Source: Molossus alvarezi
Taxonomy: Eukaryota; Chordata; Mammalia; Chiroptera; Molossidae
DNA length: 64,000 nucleotides
Direction of reading: 5' to 3'
Assembly: GCA_037176705.1 (NCBI GenBank)
Contig: CM073899.1
Location: 5,642,001 to 5,706,000, forward strand
Shown: positions 14,533-25,439 of the stretch, one piece after another
Layout: every line of letters begins with the position of its first letter
Numbering within the stretch: the stretch's first letter is position 1
Made by a program: the position numbers and the translations under genes
Notes under the pieces: model-generated
The model's database searches: none
What the model saw: the letters and a program-made list of their open reading frames with translations, nothing else
Told to the model about the DNA's origin: nothing

Positions 14533-15805
14533 ACTGTCAGTTGGGAGTACCTGGAATTTTTATAGCTTGAGAAAAGAGTCAGATTTGGATTTACACCGTT
14601 TCCTGGAGCTGTGAGGAAAACTGGTGGGGAACAACTTGCTACATTGTTTCACATGCCCACAAGACAGTCGGTGGGTCTCCGCCGCCTTATGGAAAGACAA
14701 AATAGACCTGAGAATGTCTAGAGGCTTGATCAAGATTATTTGGGATGATTGAATATGGGGAATAAGGGGGAAAAAGAATCTTGAGATGTCAATATTACAT
14801 TTCACAGTGTGATTGAAATACTGTAATATTTATGTTCTAAAAATATAATGCCACCCATATCTTACAAATGGGTTCCAACCAATCTCAAAGTTTCAGCTCA
14901 CTTTCTTGCCGGTTTTGCAGGTTAGGTCTTTACACCTTTACAGCTAAAGGGATGGATGGTTTAGCCATGGTCCTTCGGCAGTCACACCTCAACAGTGTGT
15001 GATATGAAGCCCACTGAGGTAGGATCAAGGCTTCCTAAGGAGGCACCCTCTAGGGGCGCTGTTCACCCACTGTGCCCACTCGAGTGTCAGAACCTTAGTG
15101 GTACCTTTTTTAACCTCAGCAGACTCCTAATTACTGTAGGAGGTCCTTCCACTACACAGGACTTTATAGACACACCATAAAGGATAAATGGAGGCTGGCT
15201 GAAACCACACAATGGAAAGTGAAGTGTATGAGTCACTTGCTCCTAATTACATTGAATGTGTAATAACACAGTGTGGTTGTGATTTAATTTCCCGTTTCTA
15301 CAGCAACTGTGCCTCAGGAACGATCTCTGTCCTGATCTTTTTTTGAATATTGTTCTTCCTCAGGTGTGCAGGTTCCACTGACCTGCCTGTGTTTGGGGCT
15401 GTTCCCTCCTCTTGCAGGGCTGTTGAGATGGTGAGCTCCTTGTACAAACCTTTTATTATTTTTGCAATTTTTGAAATTTTTCATCAATCTCTGCCAATGG
15501 CATTTCTAAGAAGGTTGCTTTCTTTAATCCTCATTGCCAAGTGTGTACAAAGCATTCGCTTCTGCTGTTTTTGGAGCCCATTAACCCTCTGTGACTCTTG
15601 TAGCCTCTGCATCCCACCCCTGGGGTAACAGGGAGGGTGTGGCATGGGGATAAAGTAAGGAAATTTATTTGGCTCCTTTTGACCAGAAGAGAACTTTCAT
15701 TTTGGGTCTAAACTGAAACCAAATTCACCACCTTAGACAGAAATGTTACCCTTCCTTTAACTACACAGTAATCATATCTTTAGCTATAGCCTTTCGGAAA
15801 CTTTT

Positions 15806-18242
15806 TCCCCTTTATTTATTTATTTTAAAATTTATCTTTATTGTTGAATGTATTACAGTTGTCCCCTCCCCTTTTCCCCTTTGACCCCTCCTCCTAATTT
15901 CCACCCCCCTCCTGCCTTCCCCACACTATTGTTTGTGTTCTTTGGTTATGCACACATGCATGTAAGTTCTTTGTTTTATCTCTTCCCTCCCCACTTCCTC
16001 CCTTCCCTTTGAGGTTCATCAGTCTAACAACCAATTTGTACTTCTTAATCTCACCACCTTTTTCACCCATTCACCCAACTCCCTCCCATCTGGCAACCAA
16101 CAAAAAGTTCTCTGTATCTATGAGTCTGTTTCTGTTCTGCTTGCTCATTTTGTTTGTAGATTCAGTTGTTGATAGATATGTATTTATTGCCATTTTATTG
16201 TTCATATTTTTGTTCTTCATCTTCCAGAAGACCTTTCAACATTTCATGTAATACTGGTTTGGTGGTGATGAATTCCTTTAGCTTTTTCTTGTTTGGAAAA
16301 CTGTTTATATGTCCATCAATTCTAAATGACAGCTTTGCAGGATAGAGTAATCTTGGTTATAGGTTGTTGCTTTTCATCATTTTGAATATCTGTTGCCACT
16401 CCCTTCTGGCCTGCAAAGTTTCTTTTGAGAAATCGGCTGACAGTCTTATGAGAGCTCCTTTGTATGTAACTAACTGCTTTTCTCTTGCTGCTTTTAAGAT
16501 TCTCTCTTTATATTTAACCTTTTGCATTTTGATAATGATGTGTCATGCTGTGGGCCTCTTTGGGTTCATCTAGTTTGGGACTCTGTGTTTTGTGGACTTG
16601 TATGTCTGTTTTCTTCACCAAGTTAGGGAAGGTTTTATCATTATTTTTTTCAAATAGGTTTTCAACTTCTTGCTCTCTCTCTTCTCCTTCTGGCACCCCC
16701 ATGATGTGAAAGTTGGTACACTTAAAGTTGTCCTAGATGCTCCTTACACTATCCTCATTTTTTAAAATTCTTTTTTCTTTTTGCTGTTCTGATTGGGTAT
16801 TTTTTGCTTCCATATATTCCAAATCAATGGTTTGCTTCTTGGCTTTGCCTACTGTGCTATTGATTCCCTGTAAATTATTTTTTATTTCAGTTAATGCATC
16901 CTTCATTTCTGACTGGTCCTTTTTTTTAGCTCTTGCAGTCCTCACTAAGTTCCTTGATGTTCTCACGAAGTTCCTTGAAGTTCTCACTAAGTTCATTGAG
17001 CAACCTTATAATCAGTGTTTTGAACTCTGCATCTGTTAAATTGCTTATCTCCATTTTATTTAGTTATTTTCCTGGAGTTTTGTTCTGTGCTTTCATTTGG
17101 GACATGTTTCTTTGTCTCCTCATTTTGGCTGCCTCCCTGTTTGTTTTTTTGTATTAGGTAGAGTTGCTATGCCTCCTAGGCTTCCTAAGGTGGCCTGTTG
17201 TAGTAGGTGTGGCACAGCCTCCCTGGTCACCCCAGCTGGGCCCACGAGGTGTACCCCTCATGTGGACTGTAAACCTTTCTGTTGTAATTGAGTCTTGGCA
17301 CATCAATGGGAGGGTTTTACTCAGGCTGATCAGCTGCAAGGACTGGCTGTGCCCACTGACCACTGACCTCTGACCACCTTGGAGGATCAGCTGTGCAGGG
17401 GCCCAACACACAGAGCAAGACTTACTTCAGCAGGGCTCTGGTACCCACTGAGTCCACTCACTGAGTGTGTCACTTGTGGAGGTGGTTGGGTGTGGAGCTT
17501 TGCTGTGGCCTGAAGCTGTCCACTGTGTGTGCTGGCTCTGGGGCAAGGTCAGCCACTGCCTGTGTTCTACCCAGGGCCACCAGGTATAAGCTACAAAGTG
17601 ATCTGCAGATGGCTGCTTCTTGTGCTGGGCTTGGAGGTGCCCAGGCAAAGCCAAGCTGTGAACCAAGGCTGGCTGCTTCTAGTGCCAGGCCTGGGGCCAC
17701 TTAGTGAGAGGTATGGGGCTTATTGAGGCCAGATGCTGCTTGTTGAGAGAATTTAGGAAACTGAAGCAGGAGCCAAGACAGGCCAATCCTATGGTAAAGC
17801 CACTGGGAACAGCTTGGGTGGGCCTGAAAGTTGGGTGGGGCAGGAACTCAGGGAATCACCAGGGCGGGGCAAATAGTGGGAGCCAGGTTGCTGGAGTCCC
17901 AGATATGGCGCCTGTCTGCCTGCCCTGTGGAGGAAGGGCTCAGCAAAGGAACAAGGGCCTCTAACAGCACGTCTGTCCAGGAGAAAGCTGCCCTACAGCT
18001 CTCACCCCAATGCCAAACAGCTCAGTTCTTCCCCGTATATCTCTGGTGTCTTTCAAGCTGCCTCCCCAACACTGGAGCCAGTCTCGATGTGGCTGCTTCT
18101 TTAATTTTGTAGTTGTAGGACTTCCATTCAGCTCGATATCAGGTAGTTCTGAGTGATGGTTGTTCTGTATTTTAGTTGTAATTTTGCTGTGGTTGTGGGA
18201 GGAGGAGAGACTGCATTTACCTACACCACCACCTTGACCAGA
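15806..18242 (-). mobile_element. HAL1-type half-LINE, near full length
   Basis: On the minus strand it starts at about 18242 with GGTCAAGGTGGTGGTGTAGG, has a GC-rich 5' region to about 17.05 kb, then a decayed ORF1-like region and an A-rich 3' end at about 15.81 kb. ORF1 hallmarks are visible across interrupted frames: a coiled coil with repeated L-R/S-E-N-F/I-K-E-L units (17.0-16.93 kb), EGEEREQEVENLFEKNNDK and FPNLVKKTDIQVHKTQ (16702-16514), and downstream ERILKAAREKQ-, IRLSADFS-, ETLQARREW- and SFPNKKKLKEF-like pieces. There is no ORF2. An ORF1-only element is the definition of HAL1, which depends on L1 for mobility. Stops and frameshifts break ORF1, so the copy is dead. TSDs were not clear to me. 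Confidence 0.8.
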
Positions 18243-18907
18243 AGTCCTTGGGGAATCACAAATTATGTGGCAAATAAAAGCTTCGTAATATACTTGGTCA
18301 CTAAGGCAGTGAGGGGGACTTAATGAGTAACTCCTCCTCCCCAGCTAAGTCTCGAACTAATTGAGGGAAATGCATGAGTCAGGAAAATGAAGGTCAAAAC
18401 TTGATTATTGATAGGATTGATGGAGAAGGTCTTAGGATGAGAGTCAGAAATCCACCTGATGCCCGTCCAGTGCTCTCAGCAGCCAACTAGAGGGGACATT
18501 TGAGTCTGTAGGACAGGCACACATAAGCCAGTGGCTGTCACCCACCTCACCATGTAACGTGCTCCATCACCATGTGGGAGAACGAAGGGGTGGAGGGCAA
18601 GAAGTAAAGATAAATACTTCCTCATGGAAATCAGAGGATCAGTGACTCAGGACAGATATGTTTAATAATAGAGTTTTAAATATAAGAAAATCACAATGAC
18701 TATAATCATGTTTAACAGTGACTTCCAGACTACAAAAATATCTCATTCCTTTAAGATAACTTAATGTCAAGCACAATTAAGAATTTAAAAAATCAGGAAA
18801 GTTAATATTCATTGTCCAGGCTATGAATAAAGATGGTGAGTGCTGTAATTAGATTCATGACATGTTTGTTTCACCAGTGATCTGTTCAATTTAAAAATAT
18901 ATAATTA

Positions 18908-19128
18908 GTCTGGCCGGTGTAGCTCAGTGGTTGATCATCGACCCATGCACCAAGAGGTCGCCGGTTCAATTCCTGGTCAAGGCATATGTCCAGGTTGTGG
19001 GCCTGATCCCCAGTGAGGGGCATGCAGGAGGCAGCCAGTCGATATTCTCTCTCATAGATGTTTCTATCTCTCTCTCCCTCTCCCTTCTTCTCTCTCTAAA
19101 AATCAATAAAGAAAAATTTTTAAAAAAT
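18908..19128 (+). mobile_element. Bat tRNA-derived SINE, AATAAA-tail type
   Basis: Head GTCTGGCCGGTGTAGCTCAG, CT-rich stretch, tail AAAAATCAATAAAGAAAAAT. Flanked by the 13-bp TSD AAAAATATATAAT at 18893-18905 and 19129-19141. Confidence 0.97.
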
Positions 19129-19629
19129 AAAAATATATAATGAGGAGAGTTAAAGTTTGTAGAAGTCAATGCTATGTGCTCCTCACGGCTTCCACAGAGG
19201 TGGACTGCAGTGGGTCCATCGTCAGCAGGTGGGGACGCTATTGCCCAGCCTCTCTTGCAGCTCAGAGTGGCCACGGAAGACATTCTCCCCCGTGGGATAG
19301 CAGAGTAGAAGTGATGTGGGCTTCACGTTCTTAACAGAAAATGCCTTGCTGCTCACTTTCCCCCCTTCCTGGGCTGACACGGCAGAGACCCGTGATGCCA
19401 GACACCTTTAATGACCTGGTGGAACAAGGCCACCTGTCAGCCTCGCCTGGCCAGGCTGGAAGATGGTAGAGAGACAAGCTCTACCTTAGTTAGGACACTA
19501 TACTGTTTATCAGCTTAACATTTATCCTAACTAGTACAAATATGTATGCCTATTTTTTAAAGACACTTGTTAAAATATTCAGTAGAAAGACATCTGTACA
19601 GTTAGCTGTTGTTGAGTAGAAGCCGCCAG

Positions 19630-20045
19630 AGGATGTGTCTACCCAGAACGTGTGAATGTGAGCTCGTCTGGGGAAAGGCTCTTTGAAGATCTGCTTGAGC
19701 ATCTGAAGATGAGATCATCCCGGATTAACTGTGTGAGCCCTGAATCTGAGGACCGAGGAAGACACACAGAGAGGAGGAGGGGCTGGGTGAAGACAGAGGC
19801 AGAGTCGGAGGTGATGCGTCCATGAGCAACGGTCCTGCAGCCACCAGCAGCTGGAAGGGGCAGGGGGGTCCCCCCTGGAGCTCTCTCCCTGCGAGTGAGA
19901 CTGGGCAGCAGTGTGTGGGGGCACGGCCAGTGTGCACCGTGAGTTCCACCTCTGGCCTCCAAAACCATCAGAAAACACATTTCTGTATGTTAAAGCCACT
20001 GAGTTTGTGGCGATTTGTTGTGGCAGCTGAAACTAACACACCTAC
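19630..20045 (+). mobile_element. Possible MaLR/MLT-type LTR remnant
   Basis: The 3' part, with CCTCCAAAACCATCAGAAAA, then TTAAAGCCACTGAGTTTGTG and GTTGTGGCAGCTGAAACTAA, has the phrasing of the 3' end of mammalian MaLR LTRs. The 5' limit is unclear. No retroviral coding sequence is present. Confidence 0.5.
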
Positions 20046-20154
20046 CTAATAAAATTGGATAATGGGGATAAAGAAATTGGACATAAAGACATAATAAGAA
20101 TCGTTTCCTTTTTGTCAGGAAGTACTGACAGGAGTGCAGCGTGCTCACATGAAA

Positions 20155-20310
20155 CTGGCCCATTCATTCATTCCTGAGACATTTCCAACGGCCTGAACCG
20201 TGTCAGGCACTCAAGGTGCAGGCGCAGCCCAGCCTCAGGAGGTCCCGGTCTCCTGGAAGGGCCGTGTGTACATAGACAACAGTGCTTCATTCATACAAGA
20301 AACTGACGTG
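20155..20310 (+). repeat. Old mammalian repeat, L2-like
   Basis: TTCATTCATTCCTGAGACAT and GTGTCAGGCACTCAAGGTGC resemble the common motif describing 'cattcattcaacaa..tgtgccaggcactgt' repeats. The family name is uncertain. Confidence 0.45.
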
Positions 20311-20471
20311 AAAGAAGCTTCAGAATTATAGGTTCCTTGGAAATGAGGAATTCCCCTACTGAGCTGTTTGACAAGTAAGTTTGACCATCTAAGAAAATCA
20401 GGTATATAATTTCTTCCATAGTGATAATTCTGTCTAGGCAATAGGTTAAAAAACTGTTATAAAAAAGGTCC

Positions 20472-20725
20472 CACCCTGGCTCATTTGGCTCAGAGGTTAG
20501 AGTGTCAGCCTGTGGATCAAAGAGTTTCAGGTTCGACTCTGGTCAGGAGCACGTACTTCATTTGCGGTTTGGTCCCGGCCCTGGTCAGGGCGGTCCAGGA
20601 GGCAGCCGGTCCATGTGCCCCTCTCACACCAATGTCTCTCTCTGTCTCTCTCCCCTTCTCTTCCCCCCTCCCCACCTCTATCTGAAGGTAAATGGGAAAA
20701 TATCTTCAGGTAAGGATTTTTAAAA
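20472..20725 (+). mobile_element. Bat SINE, hairpin-tail type
   Basis: Head CACCCTGGCTCATTTGGCTC with GTTCGACTCTGGTCAGGAGC, then a CT-rich stretch and ATCTTCAGGTAAGGAT at 20702-20717, a degenerate form of the 3' hairpin of this type. Flanks AAAAAAGGTCCC and AAAAAAGGTTCC form an imperfect TSD. Confidence 0.9.
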
Positions 20726-21169
20726 AAAGGTTCCTTGTATTTCTAAGGCAACTCACTTTATAAAAGAATTTCTTTAAATAAAATGTCAACTGATTTAGTT
20801 AAATGTTAACAGTTCACACCTTGAGAAATATGCTAGAATAAAAAGAATTTAAAAGCTTTATTCTTAGGAAACGTTACCACTACTTATCAATTAAAATAGA
20901 AGAACATTTTAATATCTACAAGAAAAAAACTTAAAATGGCAAACATTTTAAGTGTATTTTAGAACTATCTATACTACAAAGTACCAAGAAATAATATGAA
21001 CACGTTTAATGTGATTTTTGTTAATTATTGTGTGTTCTTTGGGAAAACATTCCTATGAAAATTAGCAAAATAAAGGGGAAATATGACTTGAATTATTTAA
21101 TAAATATCAATAATTACAGGAACTAATGCTGCTGCTTATAACAAAACTACTTTAATATTTAAAAAGAAA

Positions 21170-21388
21170 GCCTGGCCACTGTGGCTCCCTGGTTGAGCAT
21201 TGACCCATGCTCTAAGAAGTCACCAGTTCGATTCCTGGTCAGGGCACATGCCCACGGTGTGAGCCCGATCCCCGGTGGGGCGGTATGCAGGAGGCAGCCA
21301 GTCCATGTTCTCTTTCATCGATGTTTCTATGTCTCTCTCCCTCTCCTTTCCTCTCTCTCTAAAATCAATAAAGAAAAAATAAATAAAT
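21170..21388 (+). mobile_element. Bat SINE, AATAAA-tail type
   Basis: Head GCCTGGCCACTGTGGCTCCC, tail CTAAAATCAATAAAGAAAAA. Flanked by TSD AAAAAGAAA at 21161-21169 and 21389-21397. Confidence 0.95.
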
Positions 21389-22738
21389 AAAAAGAAATAC
21401 TACAGTTAAATATTTTTCTTGGTTTGCACACACCAAAAAAATTGACCTCTTTTTCAAATTTAATACATGTGAATCGAAATTAGAATTATTATAAATCTGG
21501 ACTCCTATTTTGTATCTTTATTATACCTTACAAGTAAATAAAATAACATCCTTTCTAACCACTGAAATCACCAATTTAGGATTAGTTTTTAAAATCTATT
21601 TAATAAAGACAATTTTTCTAGAGTAAAAATAATTGTTCATAATTCCACCTCACATCCCAGTTTATAAAACACTTAAAAAATATTTTGCAATCCATAAATA
21701 AGACATCTATTTCAAAATTGCATTTCTTACTGGAGCCATTCCTCAAGTTGAAACAACAAAAACTGTTCTCGTGAGCACATGGCAAGAAAGCACCGGGCTT
21801 TATTCCTTGGGCTGCGTTTCGCCTTTGGTGTGAGCGATCCCAGATTCTCCCTGTTAATTTCCTGTTAGTGTAACAGACTGCAGTGTACCCAGAAGAATGA
21901 TTTCCTTCTTGGTATCGCAGGGAAACTAGTAAACAATGGCATCTATTGATAAGCTACCTCTAAATTTTAGTTTTGAACCGAAGACCCTCATTCCTCTTGT
22001 ATCGAGAGGGGCATCTTTCCTAGACATCCCCTCCTTCTTCAGCATGACATAGGTAACAGAAAATCTGGCCCACTCCCTTCCCCACCCTGTATTTTCAGTC
22101 CGTTGTGTTTTGTTTTGTTTTTTATTTTGACTCAGTTCTAATTTGTTACTCGCTGGTGAACTTGTATGATGTTCCCTTATGCTAAGCAGTCTTGTTTTGA
22201 CACACAATATGAGTACTTATTACATAAGAAATATATACTGAAAATATGCATGAAAATACACCAAAATGCTTTCCTTTAGATGTTGGTCTATAAGTGATTA
22301 AAAAAAATCTCCTCAGTGCTTTCCATCCTTTCCAATTTTCTATAATAAAAATTAAGTTGGTTTTGATGTTTGTCTGCACTTGAAGATAGGACTTTATCCT
22401 ACTTCTAAAAGATGGAAGGAGAGTGGGGTGTCTGTCACTCAGCCGGAGTGAGGACAGGTGGGCAGCAGCTGTTCCAGGGCCCCTCCCCCGGGATCCCAGC
22501 CAGGGGCGCGACAGGCAGAAAGAAGTCTGCTGACAAGTTCCCGTTCTTCTCACCAACCCACGAACCGCGCAGGTAAAAATAAGCCAACTTTTTAATAATT
22601 TTACTCAATCCAAATTCATTTTAAGAAATATCTGCAGTAATGTTGAGAAACTATAGTCCCAATGGGGAAAAAATCAAATGGTATCATGGATGTACTCAAC
22701 TTTAGTCTAAGTTTTACTTTTTAAAAAAAAGGTGATAA

Positions 22739-22972
22739 GCCCTGGCCAGTTTGGCTCAGCGGTTAGAGCGTCGGCCTGCGGTCTGGAGAGACCCGGGTTC
22801 GGTTCCCGCTAAGGGCACGTACTTCGGTTGCAGTTTGTCCCCGGCCCTGGTTGGTCGTGCGGGTGCCAGCCACTCGATGTGTCCCTTCACGTCGATGTTT
22901 CTCTCTCTCTCTCCCTTCCTCACTCTCCCTCCCACTCTATCTGTACAAAAAATGGAAAAAAAAATATATATA

Positions 22973-22995
<23 letters not shown>
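22739..22995 (+). mobile_element. Young bat SINE, hairpin-type body with A-run tail
   Basis: Head GCCCTGGCCAGTTTGGCTCA; body nearly identical to the copy at 53035 with only a handful of differences. The 3' hairpin is replaced by a short TA repeat and about 30 A. Flanked by the TSD AAAAAAAAGGTGATAA at 22723-22738 and about 22996-23012. Confidence 0.97.
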
Positions 22996-23005
<10 letters not shown>

Positions 23006-23575
23006 TGATAAAATTTTTAAGTGCCTAGATATTTTCCATGATTTTTAAAATACCCTATGGTGGTGACTGAGTTATTAGGTACAGACTTGGAATGCTTTGG
23101 CATGCCTGTGTAGATGCATTTTAATGAACTGCCTTTTTTGCCACTAAATTCTGTAAATAGCTTATCTCAGTAGTATTGGTCTTTGGTAAATTAATGTTTG
23201 ATACATGCATAACCTTGTTGGAAAGACTAACATGGAATTCACTGTTCAATAAACTCAGAGGGACCAGGAGCGTTTTTTTTTTGTTTTTGTTTTTTTTATT
23301 GTAAACACTATTCAGGTAATGGGACAATAGAATCAATTTTGTGTTGATGTTGATGTTTTTTACTCTGACTATGATTTTTGTTGGGGTAAAATTCATTTTT
23401 CTTCTTGGAGTGAATATTCTTTCAGCCAAGCATTCATATAGGTGTTTTCAAATAAAATATATAAGTGGAGAAATATGAAACCAGTAATATTGCTTTCCAG
23501 GTGCTCAGCTTCAACTGAGCAAAAAGAACAAAGAAAATGGAACAAATAATAATAAAGTTGCCCTGTGTTTTTTCT

Positions 23576-23783
23576 TTAATCCTCACCTGAGGACATATTT
23601 GCACTTATCTTCAGCTAGAGCGAGAGGAAGAGAGGGAGGAAGAGAGAGAGAGAAACATCGATGTGAGAGAGTTGGGGCCAGGGACAAACTGCAACTGAGG
23701 TACGTACCCTTAGCGGGAACCGAACCCAGGACTCTCTGATCCGTGGGCCGATGCTCTAACCGCTCAGCCAAACCAGCCAGGGC
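23576..23783 (-). mobile_element. Bat SINE, hairpin-tail type
   Basis: Minus orientation: head at 23783 (GCCCTGGCTGGTTTGGCTGA on the minus strand), hairpin GTCCTCAGGTGAGGAT near 23580-23595. Flanks TGCCCTGTGTTTTT and TGCCCTATATTTTT form an imperfect TSD. Confidence 0.92.
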
Positions 23784-23991
23784 TGCCCTATATTTTTAAG
23801 ACTTGAAACATTCGCATATAAAAAACTTGTCTTCTCAGACAAACGGAAAAATATCCCCCTGCTGAAATAACGTATGCTATGATGTGATACATAGTTCAAT
23901 CAGATAAGAAATAAGGGCAAACATAGACAAATACTAGAGAAAAACTTCACTGTGCAAATATGCTTAGAAATAACCTTGGATGCCCTGGCCA

Positions 23992-24200
23992 GTTTGGCTC
24001 AGCAGTTAGAGCATCAACCCGCAGAAAGAAGGATCATGGGTTCAATTCCCGGTCAAGGGCACATACCTGGGTTGCAGGTTCAATTCCAGCCCCGGTCGGA
24101 GTCGTGTGAGAGGCAACCAATTGATGTGTCTCTCTCACATTGATGTTTCTCCTCTTTCTCTTTCTCCCTCCTTCCCTTCCACTCTATTTAAAAAAAAAAG
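23992..24200 (+). mobile_element. Bat SINE, older, A-tail without hairpin
   Basis: Head GCCCTGGCCAGTTTGGCTCA, CT-rich stretch, then poly(A) directly after CACTCTATTT. The direct repeat AACCTTGGA flanks it on both sides. Confidence 0.92.
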
Positions 24201-24312
24201 AAAGAACCTTGGAAATCACCCTGTGAATATAAATATTTCAGCTCTGTTTACACAAAGGTGTTGTCTATTGAAGTAAGCAGGGGTCAGGCATTCATACATT
24301 TTTGGCTAGAAT

Positions 24313-24506
24313 ATGTTTTTTTCTTAATGTTTTTACTGATTTTTTAGAGAGAGAGGAAGAGAGAGATAGAGACATCGATAGGCTGCCTCCTGCACGCCCC
24401 CTACTGGGGATCAAGCCCACAACCCGGGCATGTGCCCTGACAGGGAATCAAACTGGGACCTCTCAGTCCATGGGACGATGCTCAGTCCACGGAGCCACAC
24501 TGGCCA
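24313..24506 (-). mobile_element. Bat SINE, minus orientation
   Basis: The minus strand reads GCCAGTGTGGCTCCGTGGAC as its head, with TGGTCAGGGC-like B-box surroundings and a purine-rich tail. TSD GGCTAGAAT at 24304-24312 and about 24507-24515. Confidence 0.92.
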
Positions 24507-25256
24507 GGCTAGAATGAGGTTTGTAATGATGGCTAAAGCCTCAGGAGTTCCTACTTCCATGTTTAGCTTTTCCGCTGACTACTGTTGGGGACACAGTTTC
24601 CTGAGTTGTACACGATCAGTTACCACGTTTGCTTTTGCAGACGGGCTTCCCAGTAACTGAGCATTTACGTGGTAGTATGACCCGAGATGACCACTTTTCA
24701 TGCTTTGGTGACGTCTATAGATTTGTGATCTGTGGGACAACTTCTGTCCGTCAGGGAACAACCCACGGGTAAACTGCTCCGTTGAAGTCTTCTGTTTGTG
24801 GCCTCATGGTGTTTTATCTCACTGACTTGGAGAGGCTTTTAAAGAACAAACATAACTTGTCATTAAAAACCATCCATACGACTTGCCACAGATAGAGAAA
24901 GTGTGTAATGAAGAGTGAGCCACAGCAGTTTCAGCCCGTCAGGCTGGTGGAAGGCGTCTGCTGTAGCTGCCTGCCGGTGCTGAGGACCAGCCGCACCCCG
25001 CCCCTTCGTGCCTCCACCCTGAATCCAAGTGCCACTTTGTCCCCAGAGCTGTCCAGTGAGTGGTGTCAAGTAGCCCGGAGATGGAAAATGTGGTAGGCCC
25101 AGTATTCTGATGATTAGGAATGCTGAGGCCATGGATGGGTCATCTAGAAAAAAGGAGAACAATTGTCTAAAACCCAGGCCCTTTGTGAATAAACTCAGCT
25201 TCACTGAGAATCGTAACCTCACTCTTCCCTGTTCCAGCTTTAGTGCTTGTGGTCTA

Positions 25257-25433
25257 TATTTTTATTTATTGATTTGAGAGAGAAAGAGAAAGGGAGAGGG
25301 GGGCATCGATGTGTTGTTCTACTTATTTATGCATTCATTAGTTGATTCTTGTATGTATCTGGACTGGACATCGAACCCATAGCCTTGGTGTATTGGGACG
25401 ATGCTCTAACCAACTGAGCTACCGGGCCAGGGT
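25257..25433 (-). mobile_element. Older bat tRNA-SINE variant
   Basis: The minus strand shows ACCCTGGCCCGGTAGCTCAG as its head, then a CATACAAGAATCAACTAATG block that differs from the two younger types, then a CT-rich end. Flanks TGTGGTCTATATT and TGTGATCTATATT form a TSD. Confidence 0.88.
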
Positions 25434-25439
25434 CTGTGA

